In this document: one piece after another, positions 9,297-17,938 of the stretch | Numbering within the stretch: position 1 is the stretch's first letter | Layout: each line of letters begins with the position of its first letter | Source: Achromobacter sp. AONIH1 | GTDB taxonomy: Bacteria > Pseudomonadota > Gammaproteobacteria > Burkholderiales > Burkholderiaceae_B | Assembly: GCF_002902905.1 (NCBI RefSeq) | Contig: NZ_CP026124.1 | Coordinates: forward strand, 3,596,001-3,660,000 | Direction: 5' to 3' | DNA length: 64,000 nucleotides | The notes under the pieces: generated by a model | What the model saw: only the letters and a program-made list of their open reading frames with translations | Told to the model about the DNA's origin: nothing | The model's database searches: none | Program-made: the position numbers and the translations under genes

Positions 9297-9481
9297 TGGG
9301 TGATGGAAGGGGGCGGACAGGGCAGGGTAGCAGGTCCACGCATTGCAAAAATGTTACAAGCATTGATCCGGATCAAACAGGCCCGGCGGCGAGCGGGTTA
9401 GGGTTGCCGTTTTTTCCTCGCCGGTCGCGGGCGGCTGTTCGCCGCTCGTGGCCCGGGCCACGCGCAGCAAGGACCATGACC

Positions 9482-10660
9482 ATGACAGACAAGACCACGC
9501 CATCCACCGAATCGGACACGGCGGACGCGACCCGCAAGCGCGCCACGGGCGCTTCCCGTCGCAGCGCGGCGCCGCGCCGCGCGCCGGCGCGCAAGGGCGG
9601 CGCCGATGCGGCCGCGCCGGCGGCCCGCCCGCGCGCTGCGGCCGACGAGCCCGCCGCCCAGCTGCGCCGCCGCGTCGCCGAGCGCGAGGACGCCGCCCGC
9701 CAGGAGACGGCCGCCGTGCTGGCCGACATCGCCCGCCGCTACCAGGCCGCCGGCCCCGGCCAGGCGCAGGAGGCGCTGCGCGCGGTGATCGAGGAGCTGT
9801 CGCCGGATGACGCGCGCGCCGTGCACCGCGCCTTGCTGGAAGTGAACGTGCAGGGGCCTGTCGGCCGCCGCAATCCGGACGACGAGCTGGCCGTGGACTG
9901 GCGCGAGGGCATCTATCCCTACCGCCACCGCATGCTGCGGCGCAATTACGAAAAGCAGAAGTACGCGCTGCAGGTCGAGTTGCTCAAGCTGCAGGCCTGG
10001 GTCAAGGCCACCGGCCAGCGCGTGGTGATCCTGTTCGAGGGGCGCGACGCGGCCGGCAAGGGCGGCACCATCAAGCGCATGATGGAACACCTGAACCCGC
10101 GCGGCGCGCGCGTGGTCGCGCTGGAGAAGCCGTCCGATACCGAACGCGGCCAGTGGTACTTCCAGCGCTACGTGCAGCACCTGCCCACGGCGGGCGAGAT
10201 CGTCATGTTCGACCGCTCCTGGTACAACCGCGCCGGCGTCGAGCGCGTGATGGGCTTCTGCGATCAGGCCGAGTACCTGGAGTTCCTGCGTCAGGTGCCT
10301 GACTTCGAGCGGCACCTGGTGTCCAGCGGCATCCACCTGGTCAAGTTCTGGTTCTCGGTGAGCCAGGAAGAGCAGCGCCGCCGCTTCCAGCAGCGCAAGG
10401 TGCATCCGCTCAAGCAGTGGAAGCTCAGCCCGGTCGATCTGGCCTCGCTGGACAAGTGGGACGATTACACGCGCGCCAAGGAAGCCATGTTCGCGCACAC
10501 CGACACGGCCGATGCGCCGTGGATCGTGGTCAAGTCCGACTGCAAGAAGCGCGCGCGCCTGAACGCCATGCGCTACGTGCTCAACCGCCTGCCGTATGAA
10601 GGCAAGAGCGGCGATCCGGACATGGCGCTGGATCCGCTGATCGTGGGCCGCGCGCTCTGA
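9482..10660 (+). CDS. ppk2: Polyphosphate kinase 2 (PPK2 family)
   Basis: PPK2 kinases transfer phosphate between polyphosphate and nucleoside diphosphates or monophosphates. Of 392 residues, the C-terminal ~260 form the PPK2 domain: Walker A 'GRDAAGKGGT' (187-196), 'KPSDTERGQWYFQRYVQ', and the Walker B/lid segment 'FDRSWYNRAGVERVMGF'. The first ~80 residues are Ala/Arg/Lys/Pro-rich and probably disordered, like a basic histone-H1-type tail, which is longer than in single-domain PPK2 enzymes. ATGs at 9476 and 9482 compete; AAGGA ends about 9 bases before 9482. Stand-alone gene with a 185-base upstream region. Confidence 0.92.
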   Translation: MTDKTTPSTESDTADATRKRATGASRRSAAPRRAPARKGGADAAAPAARPRAAADEPAAQLRRRVAEREDAARQETAAVLADIARRYQAAGPGQAQEALRAVIEELSPDDARAVHRALLEVNVQGPVGRRNPDDELAVDWREGIYPYRHRMLRRNYEKQKYALQVELLKLQAWVKATGQRVVILFEGRDAAGKGGTIKRMMEHLNPRGARVVALEKPSDTERGQWYFQRYVQHLPTAGEIVMFDRSWYNRAGVERVMGFCDQAEYLEFLRQVPDFERHLVSSGIHLVKFWFSVSQEEQRRRFQQRKVHPLKQWKLSPVDLASLDKWDDYTRAKEAMFAHTDTADAPWIVVKSDCKKRARLNAMRYVLNRLPYEGKSGDPDMALDPLIVGRAL

Positions 10661-10673
10661 TCGGGTCGGCCGC

Positions 10674-11054
10674 CTACTTGCCGCGCATGCGGTCGATCAG
10701 GCGGCGGTCGCGCTTGGTCGGCCGGCCGTCGGCCAGGTCCAGCGCCGGCTCGGGCGCCAGCCGCCGCTGCTCGGCGGCGCGTTCGCGCGCCTGCGCGCTT
10801 TCCGGCGTTTCCTCGTAGAGCTGCCGCGCCACCGGCGCGGGGCCGCGCGCGCCGCTCACCGCGCGCACCAGCACCTCGATGGCGGGGTCTTCCTTGCGCA
10901 CCTGGATGCGGTCGCCGGGCGCGACTTCGCGCGCCGGTTTGGCCGGCTGGCCGTTGACCAGGATGCGGCCCTTGCCGATCTCCTGCGACGCCAGGCTGCG
11001 CGTCTTGTAGAAGCGCGCCGCCCACAGCCATTTGTCGAGCCGGATCTTTTCCAT
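10674..11054 (-). CDS. hslR: RNA-binding S4-domain protein, Hsp15-like
   Basis: A 126-residue protein of the heat-shock protein 15 family, which binds 50S subunits still carrying nascent peptidyl-tRNA. The S4 domain occupies about 1-65, with the typical opening 'IRLDKWLWAARFYKTRSLA' and 'GRILVNGQPAKP'. A basic, low-complexity tail follows (ends 'RPTKRDRRLIDRMRGK'). The frame extends upstream to 11147 but homology begins exactly at the ATG at 11054. Convergent with ppk2 across 13 bases. Confidence 0.9.
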   Translation of the reverse strand: MEKIRLDKWLWAARFYKTRSLASQEIGKGRILVNGQPAKPAREVAPGDRIQVRKEDPAIEVLVRAVSGARGPAPVARQLYEETPESAQARERAAEQRRLAPEPALDLADGRPTKRDRRLIDRMRGK

Positions 11055-11408
11055 GTGAATTCGGGGTGCAGCGGGGAAAGGCAAGATGATAAACCGTCGC
11101 CTGTCTACCCTCGGCCAGGCGGGCAGGGCCTTGGATTGTGCATGCAAGGTTCACTTGACTATTGCCGGGCGCTTGTCGATGATGTGGCCGCCTGGGCGAC
11201 GATTCCTCAATAATTCCGCGTCCGGGACCCGCCGCGGCAATCGGTGGCGGGAGGCGAGACAGGCCATCTTCCCTGGGAGGGGAAATCTATGCCATCGCGC
11301 GCGCCGCCATCCGGCGCGGCAGGCTGCCGCCCGTCCCACGGCGATGCGCAGGCGCGTGACTTCCGGCAGTTTCCCCTTTTGGCTGTTTCCTGCTCGATAG
11401 GACGAAAA
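11055..11408. other. 354-base intergenic region between divergent hslR and lipoprotein genes
   Basis: It must hold the promoters of hslR (minus) and of the lipoprotein gene (plus). A strong SD-like GGGAGGGG (11277-11284) precedes an ATG at 11289 that is in frame with the lipoprotein and would add 40 residues. I see no clear operator, repeat or RNA structure. Confidence 0.4.
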
Positions 11409-12218
11409 ATGAAAAGAACCGTTCTTGCCGTCGGCCTCGCAGGCCTGGGCGGCTGCGCCGCCGTGCCACCCATGTATCCGGTGTTCGATGCGGCCAGCGA
11501 TACCAAGACCTCATCTCCGTTCGTCATGCGCGAAACCTTGCCGGAAGAGCCCGCGAAAGATGGCGCAGCCAAGAAGCCCGAGCGGGTGGTCGCCATCTCG
11601 GATCTGCCCAGGACGGTGTCCAAACTCTATGAGCAGCGCGCGGCCTACCAGAATCAGGCCGACCGGGCGCAGAAGGCGCTCTATCAGACTGGCGACGGCG
11701 TCATGGTCGGCGCTGTCGTCGGCGCGGTCGGGGGCATCGTGAGCAATGTGGCGACGGCGGCGTCCGGCGCGGGCATCGCCACCGTGTCCGGGTTGATGGG
11801 CTCGCGCTACGACCTGGCGGCGCAGCGCAATATCTACAACGATGGCGCGCGCAAGGTATCCTGCATCATCACCACGGCGACGGGGTTCGCCGGACAGGCC
11901 GAACTGCTGGGAGTGGCGGCCGACGGAACCGATCCGCGGAGCAGGGACGTCGCCAATGCCGCGCAGCAAGGCGCCGACGACGTCCTGTTCCTGGTCCGCA
12001 GCCAGCTCGGACAGTTGTCGCCGCCGCCGATCAATCCGGCGGCGGTGATCGCGCTGTACAAGGGCCTGCTGGCCGTCCCCGATGCGAAAGGAATCATGGA
12101 AACCCAGGCGCTCAGCGCCGAGGAAAAACAGAGCAGGCTCGATGTGCTGGTGAACAACGCCAAGGTCGACATCAAGGCCTGCGTGGCATCCGGCGAGCAG
12201 GTGTCGCCGAAGAAATAG
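11409..12218 (+). CDS. Putative outer-membrane lipoprotein
   Basis: A 269-residue protein. The start at 11409 gives a clean lipoprotein signal (Lys-Arg, hydrophobic core, lipobox ending LGGC with Cys16), preceded by AGGAC. Residues ~85-125 are a Gly/Ala/Val-rich hydrophobic hairpin ('GAVVGAVGGIVSNVATAASGAGIATV') like the glycine-zipper segments of small envelope lipoproteins. The rest looks helical, with Cys in 'VSCIITT' and 'KACVASG'. No family recognised. The alternative ATG at 11289 has the better ribosome site but would bury the signal peptide. Confidence 0.75.
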   Translation: MKRTVLAVGLAGLGGCAAVPPMYPVFDAASDTKTSSPFVMRETLPEEPAKDGAAKKPERVVAISDLPRTVSKLYEQRAAYQNQADRAQKALYQTGDGVMVGAVVGAVGGIVSNVATAASGAGIATVSGLMGSRYDLAAQRNIYNDGARKVSCIITTATGFAGQAELLGVAADGTDPRSRDVANAAQQGADDVLFLVRSQLGQLSPPPINPAAVIALYKGLLAVPDAKGIMETQALSAEEKQSRLDVLVNNAKVDIKACVASGEQVSPKK

Positions 12219-12259
12219 TCGCCTCGCGGCGCCGCGCGAGGGCACCGCTGCACGCTGCG

Positions 12260-14020
12260 TCAGGGCGGCGAAAAGCCGCCTTCGTCGCGCTCATCCCTGT
12301 CCGGAGTGTCGCCGGCGGTCGCGGCGGCGATCATCGCGGCGAAGGCGGCCGGGGGCAGGGGGCGGCTGAACAGATAGCCCTGCATCGCGTCGCAGCCCTC
12401 GTCCTGCAGCATCTGGCGCTGCGCCTCGGTCTCCACGCCTTCGGCCAGCGTGCGCATGCCCAGCGAATGAGCCAGCCGGACGATGCCCCGGATCACGGCG
12501 GTGGCCGTGGGCACCGCGCCCAGCGCCCAGACGAAGGACTTGTCGATCTTGAGCGTGCTGATCGGCGCCTGCATCAGATAGGCCATGCTGGCCTGGCCCG
12601 ACCCGAAGTCGTCCAGCGACGCGCTGATCCCGGCCTGGCGCAGTTCGCGCAGCGCGGCCGTGGCCTGGTCCACGTCGCCCATCAGCGTGTGCTCGGTGAT
12701 CTCGACCTCCAGCCGCTCGGGCGGCACGCCGTGCGACTGGCACAGGCCCACCAGCGTGGCCGCCAGGTTCGGCGCCAGCAGCTGCCGGGCCGACAGGTTC
12801 AGGCAGACCTTGGGGATGGGCAGCCCGATGGTCAGCCATTCGCTCAGGTGCCAGCAGGTGGTGTCGACCACCCACTCGGTCAGCGCCAGTTCCTGAGGCG
12901 AGTCCAGCAGAACGTCCAGGAACGAGGCCGGTCCGAGCAGGCCGCGCGACGGATGGCGCCAGCGCAGCAGCGCCTCGGCGCCACAGATGGCGCCGTTGCG
13001 CATGTCGACCTGGGGCTGGAAATGCAGCTCGAACTGGTTGCCGTCCAGCGCGGCCTGGATGTCGCCGCGCAGCGCGTTGCGCTCCTGCAAGCCGGGACTC
13101 AGTTCGTGGCGGTAGACGCGCACCTGGGAGCGGCCGGCGGCCTTGGCCGCGTACATGGCCGCGTCGGCGTAGGCCAGCAGCACGTCGGCGGAATCGGCCG
13201 GCGAATTCATGGTGGCGATGCCGATGCTCGCGCCCAGCGATACCGGGCGGCCGTGGATCTGGTGCGGCATGGACAGCAGGTTCAGCAGGGAGTTGGCCAG
13301 CGCCTCGGCGGCGCGTTCGGTGGTGTCGCGCAATACCAGCGCGAACTCGTCGCCGCCGGCGCGCGCGCAGAAGATGGACGGGGTCTGGAAGCGGCGCAGC
13401 CGCTCGGCCACGTCGCGCAGCAGCGCGTCGCCCTCGGCGTGGCCGAAGGTGTCGTTGACTTCCTTGAAGCGGTCCAGGTCCAGGAACAGCACGGCCAGCA
13501 GCGTGCGCTGGCGGCCCAGGCCGGCGGCGGCCTCCGCGATGGCGCCGGACAGCGTGTCCATGAGCTGGCGGCGGTTGGGCAGGCCGGTCAGGTAATCGTG
13601 CGTGGCCTGGTAGCGCAGCTGCGAGATCTTGGCGTGCACGTGCGACACATCGCGCAGCACCAGGACGATGCCGTCACGCGCCGGAAAGGCGCGCGCCTCG
13701 AACCAGGACGCCAGCGGCGCGTAGTAGCCGGTATGGGCCGCCGGCTGGCCGGTGGCGGCGACGGCGCGGCAGGCGTCGTGGTAGCCCGAGCCGGCCAGAT
13801 CGGGATAGCTGTCCCAGACGTTGTGGCCGGCCAGTTCGGCCAGGCCGCGCCGCAGCAGGCGCGCCGCGGCCGGGTTCAGATAGCGCACGCGCCATTCCGG
13901 ATCGAGCCAGATGAAGGGATCGCTCAGGCTGTCCAGCATGGCTTGGGAGGCGGCCGGGTCGGTCGCGGGCAGGCCGGCCTCGGGCCGGAAGGGGACGGGC
14001 GCATTGCTCTTTGGTGTCAT
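12260..14020 (-). CDS. PAS-GGDEF-EAL cyclic-di-GMP turnover protein
   Basis: A 586-residue cytoplasmic protein for synthesis and/or breakdown of cyclic di-GMP. Domains: PAS (about 25-125), GGDEF (about 135-305; intact GGDEF at 222-226 and 'FLDLDRFKEVND'), EAL (about 315-570; EAL at 349-351, Asn in 'CLNLSARQL', 'EITEHTLM', 'LDDFGSGQASM', 'LKIDKSFV', 'AEGVET'). Both active sites look complete. The RxxD inhibitory site five residues before GGDEF is absent. No membrane segment, so the PAS domain must sense a cytoplasmic signal. The frame is open upstream to 14617, but PAS-like homology and a weak A-rich ribosome site point to the ATG at 14020. Confidence 0.93.
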   Translation of the reverse strand: MTPKSNAPVPFRPEAGLPATDPAASQAMLDSLSDPFIWLDPEWRVRYLNPAAARLLRRGLAELAGHNVWDSYPDLAGSGYHDACRAVAATGQPAAHTGYYAPLASWFEARAFPARDGIVLVLRDVSHVHAKISQLRYQATHDYLTGLPNRRQLMDTLSGAIAEAAAGLGRQRTLLAVLFLDLDRFKEVNDTFGHAEGDALLRDVAERLRRFQTPSIFCARAGGDEFALVLRDTTERAAEALANSLLNLLSMPHQIHGRPVSLGASIGIATMNSPADSADVLLAYADAAMYAAKAAGRSQVRVYRHELSPGLQERNALRGDIQAALDGNQFELHFQPQVDMRNGAICGAEALLRWRHPSRGLLGPASFLDVLLDSPQELALTEWVVDTTCWHLSEWLTIGLPIPKVCLNLSARQLLAPNLAATLVGLCQSHGVPPERLEVEITEHTLMGDVDQATAALRELRQAGISASLDDFGSGQASMAYLMQAPISTLKIDKSFVWALGAVPTATAVIRGIVRLAHSLGMRTLAEGVETEAQRQMLQDEGCDAMQGYLFSRPLPPAAFAAMIAAATAGDTPDRDERDEGGFSPP

Positions 14021-14383
14021 CTTTTTTATGCCGGTTTGGTGCAGCGGTGTAGGAATGAAGATGCTCAGGCATGGCGTCGCGTCCCGGGCCACGCCGGCCG
14101 GAACTGGATGCGCGGTATGCAATATTCTGCAAGGTTTCTGATGTTTTATCTCATCCAGGCAAACCCGGAGAAGAATGCTGCCGGCGCTTGTCGGACGGGG
14201 GCCGGCGCCGGCTTTCGCGCCTTCGGGCAATGGCGCGAAAGCGGGTTGCCGCGTGCTTGCCCGCGCGTTGTGATAAAAGCTTGTCGCCGGGCATGGGCCA
14301 GGCCGGGCGTCCTGGCGGGCGTGCGGGCAATGAGGGCGCGCGGCACCGGAAGATGCGGCCGCGCAACACAAGGAAAGGACCTG
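14021..14383. other. 363-base intergenic region between divergent genes
   Basis: It separates the GGDEF-EAL gene (minus) from the small membrane-anchored protein (plus). Part of it (14120-14160) is AT-richer than the surroundings and may hold promoters. I see no repeat, RNA or convincing small gene. Confidence 0.35.
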
Positions 14384-14914
14384 ATGCGATTCCTGAATTC
14401 CATGCCGGCGAGGATCCGCGCGCTCGTCGCCTTGGTCGTCGTGCTGGCGGGCGTCTCGCTGGTTGCGCGATTCGACGACGGCCAGGAGCGGCGCTTCGAG
14501 TCCTATGATGCGATGCGGGCCGAAGGGCAGGGCAGCTACACCTGGTTTCCGGTGTTCCTGCCCGCGTCGGCGCGACAGATTGTCTTGTATACGCGGGTCG
14601 ACACGAACTATTTCCATGCCGGGTTTTCATTGGATGCCAAGGCCATGGCGGATTTCGACGTTCATCTGAAAACCGGCGCCTCCGCCGAAGGCCTGCGCCT
14701 GTTGCGCGAGCAGCAGCGCGGCATCGGCCGGGCCTGGTGCGCGCGGGCGCAGTCCCAGGGCGGCGGGTCGGACACGCTCTACCTGATCGGCAAGGACGAC
14801 GCCGTCGATGGCCGGTATTTCATGGTCGGTCTGGCGAGCGCCCCGGCCGGCGCGGACGCCCCTGCGATGAAGCAGGCGGCAGGCCGGTACTGTGAATCCG
14901 AACCCGGCGCATAA
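14384..14914 (+). CDS. Hypothetical membrane-anchored protein
   Basis: A 176-residue protein with one N-terminal hydrophobic segment (about 8-27), either signal anchor or cleaved signal, and a periplasmic-looking domain containing 'YTWFPVFLPASARQIVLYTRVDTN' and a Cys pair ('AWCARA', 'RYCESE') that could form a disulphide. The ATG at 14384 follows AGGAAAGG at proper spacing; the open frame upstream is unrelated sequence. I do not recognise the family. It ends 21 bases before the A-tract of the minus-strand terminator. Confidence 0.7.
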   Translation: MRFLNSMPARIRALVALVVVLAGVSLVARFDDGQERRFESYDAMRAEGQGSYTWFPVFLPASARQIVLYTRVDTNYFHAGFSLDAKAMADFDVHLKTGASAEGLRLLREQQRGIGRAWCARAQSQGGGSDTLYLIGKDDAVDGRYFMVGLASAPAGADAPAMKQAAGRYCESEPGA

Positions 14915-14934
14915 GGATCCGGTCGCGACGGCGC

Positions 14935-14961
14935 AAAAAAACGGCGCTCCGAAGAGCGCCG
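14935..14961 (-). terminator. Rho-independent terminator of the hydrolase-Bug operon
   Basis: A perfect 8-bp stem (14942-14949 with 14954-14961) and CGAA loop, followed on the minus strand by seven T (14935-14941). It lies 58 bases after the Bug receptor's stop and matches the textbook intrinsic terminator. Confidence 0.85.
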
Positions 14962-15018
14962 CAAACCGGCAAACCGGGAGCCGGGCCTGTCTCGGCCCGG
15001 CCGTATTCAATCCAGACT

Positions 15019-16008
15019 TCAGTCCAGCTTCAGATTGGCTTCCTTGACCACGCGCTGCCATTTCTCGATCTCGGCGCGGCGGAAGGTGTCCAGTTCGGCG
15101 GGCGTGGAGCCGATGGGCTCGGCGCCGATGCCGGCCAGCTGTTCGGCGATGGCCGGGTCCTTCAGCACCTTGGCCAGCGCCTGCGACAGCTGCGTGACGA
15201 CCTCGGGCGGCGTGCCGGCCGGCGCGAACACGGCGTTCCATTCATAGGTCTCGTAGCCGGGCACGCCGGATTCGGCGATGGTGGGCAGGTCCGGGGCGGC
15301 CGGCGAGCGGGTCGAGCCGCCCAGCGCGACGGCGCGCAGCTTGCCGTTCTTCACGTGTTGCCAGGCCGAGCCCATGCTGGCGAACATGACCGGCACCTGG
15401 CCGGACATGACGTCGATCATGGCCGGGCCGCCGCCCTTGTAGGCCACGTGCTGCAGCTGGGTCTTGGCCAGCAGGTTGAACAGCTCGCCGGCCAGGTGCT
15501 GGGCCGAGCCGGGACCGGCCGAGGCGAAGTAGACATGGCTCTTTTGATCCGGCTGGCCGAGCGTGATCAGGTCGGCCACGGTCTTGACTTCATATGAGGG
15601 CGTCACGACCAGCACGTTGGGCACGCGCAGCAGCAGCGACACCGGCGCGAAGGCGCTCAGCGTGTCGAACTGCATGCGCGAGTGCAGCGCGGGGTTCTGC
15701 GCGTGGTTCGAGGCGTCCAGCATCAGCGTGTAGCCGTCGGGCTGGGCCTTGGCGACGACCGCGCCGCCGATCATGCCGCCCGCGCCGCCACGGTTCTCGA
15801 TCACCACGGGCTGGCCCAGCTCGGCGGCCAGCTTGGGGCCGATCAGGCGGGCAACGACGTCGACCGTGCCGCCGGGCGGATAGGTGACCACCAGCGTGAT
15901 CGCGCGCTCGGGGTAGGCGGCCGAGGCCGCGCCGGCGCCGCCGGCCAGCAGTCCGGCGGCCAGCAGCAGGGCGCCGCGGCGGGCGACGCGTTTGAACAGA
16001 GGGGTCAT
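15019..16008 (-). CDS. Bug/TctC-family tripartite tricarboxylate receptor
   Basis: A 329-residue periplasmic solute receptor of the Bug family, which is greatly expanded in Bordetella and relatives. It has a Sec signal (about 1-28), then the family hallmarks 'YPERAITLVVTYPPGGTVDVVAR', 'GQPVVIENRGGAGG' and 'QPDGYTLML', and 'VAYKGGGPAMIDVMSGQV'. Bug proteins bind small carboxylates or aromatics and may work with TctAB-type permeases; no permease is near. The ATG at 16008 overlaps the hydrolase stop (ATGA), so the two are translationally coupled. The ligand is probably related to the hydrolase substrate. Confidence 0.93.
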   Translation of the reverse strand: MTPLFKRVARRGALLLAAGLLAGGAGAASAAYPERAITLVVTYPPGGTVDVVARLIGPKLAAELGQPVVIENRGGAGGMIGGAVVAKAQPDGYTLMLDASNHAQNPALHSRMQFDTLSAFAPVSLLLRVPNVLVVTPSYEVKTVADLITLGQPDQKSHVYFASAGPGSAQHLAGELFNLLAKTQLQHVAYKGGGPAMIDVMSGQVPVMFASMGSAWQHVKNGKLRAVALGGSTRSPAAPDLPTIAESGVPGYETYEWNAVFAPAGTPPEVVTQLSQALAKVLKDPAIAEQLAGIGAEPIGSTPAELDTFRRAEIEKWQRVVKEANLKLD

Positions 16009-16829
16009 GGTGCTTCTCCAGTGAATTGAAACAACCGCAGCGGGGTATCGGCAAGCACTGCTTGCCGCGCAGCGGCATCGTCGATCCAGGCGTCCAGCCA
16101 CTGCGTCGCCGCGGTGTAGGACGCCAGGTGGCGATGCTCGGTATGGGGCCAGTCGCTGCCCCACATGAGCCGGTCGGGTGTGTAGGCGTCCAGCAGCAGC
16201 CGGGCGGCTTCACGGCCGGCCCGCGCACAGTCCGGCGCCGGCCAGTTGCGATAGGGCGCCGCCAGCTTGACCCAGACCTGGCCGCTGTCGGCCTGGCGCA
16301 GCAGATAGGCGAAGCCGGGGTCGGCGATGCCCAGGGCCGGGTCCGGGCGGCCGAAGTGGTCGATGACCACGCGGCAGCCGGCGGCCAGCAGGGCCGGCAT
16401 GATAGCGGGCAGGCGGCTCGCCTGCAGATGCACTTCCACATGCCAGCCCAGCGTGTTGACGTGCGCCAGCAATTCCTGCCAGGCGGGCTGGTCCAGCGCG
16501 GGCAGGGGCAGGCCGATCAGGTTGAGCCGGATGCCGGCCACGCCGGCCTCGGCCAGCGCCAGCAGATCCGCCGCCGCGATGTCGGGCGACACCACGGCGA
16601 CCCCGCGCAGCCGGCCGGCGGCGGCGCGCAGCGCCGCGACCAGATGGCTGTTGTCGGTGCCCAGGAAGCTGGGCTGCACCAGCACGCCGCGCGCCACGCC
16701 GTGCGCGCCCAGCAAGGCCAGGTATTGCGTCAGCGTCGCGTCGTAGTCCGGCGTGTGCCGGCGCGTGTCGGCCAGCGCCAGTCCTTGGCGAAAGACGTGC
16801 GCGTGAGTGTCGATGGCGGGGCCTTGCAA
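16005..16829 (-). CDS. TIM-barrel metal-dependent hydrolase (amidohydrolase 2 family)
   Basis: A COG3618-type hydrolase related to 2-pyrone-4,6-dicarboxylate lactonase. Metal-site elements are the HxH in 'AIDTHAHVF', His in 'VEVHLQ' and 'VIDHFGRPDP', and Asp in 'WGSDWPHTEHRH'. I place the start at the TTG at 16829, with GGAG (16836-16839 on the complement) at correct spacing and the family homology starting directly after. The only in-frame ATG (16940) would put a perfect palindromic LysR-type site inside the coding region and leave 11 bases to the divergent gene. With that start the protein would be 311 residues instead of about 274. Likely a lactonase for a catabolic intermediate. Confidence 0.82.
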   Translation of the reverse strand: MQGPAIDTHAHVFRQGLALADTRRHTPDYDATLTQYLALLGAHGVARGVLVQPSFLGTDNSHLVAALRAAAGRLRGVAVVSPDIAAADLLALAEAGVAGIRLNLIGLPLPALDQPAWQELLAHVNTLGWHVEVHLQASRLPAIMPALLAAGCRVVIDHFGRPDPALGIADPGFAYLLRQADSGQVWVKLAAPYRNWPAPDCARAGREAARLLLDAYTPDRLMWGSDWPHTEHRHLASYTAATQWLDAWIDDAAARQAVLADTPLRLFQFTGEAP

Positions 16830-16910
16830 GCGAGTCTCCAGCGGGGTGGCGCTGGCCTGGGGCGGGCGCCTGTTTTCCGTATGGCGGAATTCTAGGAAGG
16901 AAGGGTATAG

Positions 16911-16928
16911 TTTTCTATTGTTAGAAAA
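16911..16928. promoter_or_regulatory. Candidate LysR-type operator (perfect inverted repeat)
   Basis: TTTTCTA (16911-16917), TTGT, TAGAAAA (16922-16928): 7-bp perfect arms, containing the T-N11-A pattern of LysR-family sites. It lies 24 bases before the LysR start and upstream of the divergent hydrolase, in an AT-rich pocket. Confidence 0.6.
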
Positions 16929-16951
16929 TGTTTTATTCATACCGAATCGAT

Positions 16952-17854
16952 ATGGAAACCCGGCATCTGCGTTATTTCCTGGCGGTGATGGACCATGGCA
17001 GCGTCAGCCGCGCCGCTGAATGGCTGGGCATCGCGCAGCCCGCGCTGAGCCAGGCGTTGGGCCGCATGGAAAAGGACCTGGGCGTGCGCCTGTTCGAGCG
17101 TTCGCGCCTGGGCGCCGCGCCCACGCCGGCGGCGCTGGCCATCGTCGAGGACGCGCGCGTCAGCGTGGCCCGCATCGACGCCGCCGAGCAGCGCGCCCGC
17201 GAGATCGCGCGCGGCAGCGCCGGCCAGCTGACGGTGGGGCTGGTGACCTCGGCGCTGTTCGACACGCTGCCGCGCGCGCTGCGCGAACTACGGCGGCAGG
17301 CGCCGGGCGTGAAGGTGGTGCTGCGCGAGATGAGCAATGCCGAGCAGGCCCAGGCCTTGCAGGACGGCGGCATCGACATCGGCCTGATGCACACGCCGGT
17401 GGCGGTGGGCGGGCGCATGCGCGAACGCCAGCTGCTGCGCGAGCGGCTGGTGGCCGCGGTGCCCGACGAGTTCGAATTGGACCCGGACGGACAGACCTCG
17501 CTGGCGCGCATCGCGCAGGCCGGCCTGGTGATGTATCCGCAGGCGCAGCTGCCTTCGTTCTATGCGGATATCCTCGACGCCCTGCGCAAGGCGGGCCACG
17601 ACGCCCATGTGGCGCAGGAGGCCAACCGCACGCTGACCGTGCTGTCCTGCGTGGCCGGCGGCTGCGGCGTGGCGCTGCTGCCCAGCTGGATCCGGTCGAT
17701 GGATTTCAGCGGCGTGCGCTTTTGCGAAGTGCGCGACGGACAGTCGCTGCCCAGTTTTGACCTGAGCGCGATCTGGCCCGCGCGCTCGGTGCCGACGCTG
17801 GCTGATCTGTTCGCCAACCTGGATTTGCGGCCCGCCGGCGCGGCGCAGACTTAA
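16952..17854 (+). CDS. LysR-family transcriptional regulator
   Basis: A 300-residue regulator with an N-terminal winged HTH (about 1-60; 'METRHLRYFLAVMDHGSVSRAAEWLGIAQPALSQ' is split here as 'HLRYFLAVMDHGSVSRAAE' and 'GIAQPALSQALGRMEKDLG') and a periplasmic-binding-protein-like effector domain (about 88-290). LysR proteins usually start at this Met; an earlier ATG (16928) overlaps the palindrome. It is divergent from the hydrolase-Bug operon, which it probably activates in response to the substrate. Confidence 0.92.
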   Translation: METRHLRYFLAVMDHGSVSRAAEWLGIAQPALSQALGRMEKDLGVRLFERSRLGAAPTPAALAIVEDARVSVARIDAAEQRAREIARGSAGQLTVGLVTSALFDTLPRALRELRRQAPGVKVVLREMSNAEQAQALQDGGIDIGLMHTPVAVGGRMRERQLLRERLVAAVPDEFELDPDGQTSLARIAQAGLVMYPQAQLPSFYADILDALRKAGHDAHVAQEANRTLTVLSCVAGGCGVALLPSWIRSMDFSGVRFCEVRDGQSLPSFDLSAIWPARSVPTLADLFANLDLRPAGAAQT

Positions 17855-17938
17855 GCCAGGCTTAAGGCGGCGGAGCGCATCGGAACTCGGCTCGCGCGCC
17901 CCGTCTAACTTGGAAATCTCGCACAAGGTTTCCAAGCG

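Noticed and set aside
12221..12241. GC-rich hairpin between the lipoprotein and GGDEF-EAL genes
   Set aside because: No U tract on either strand and such palindromes are common in this GC-rich DNA; not called a terminator.
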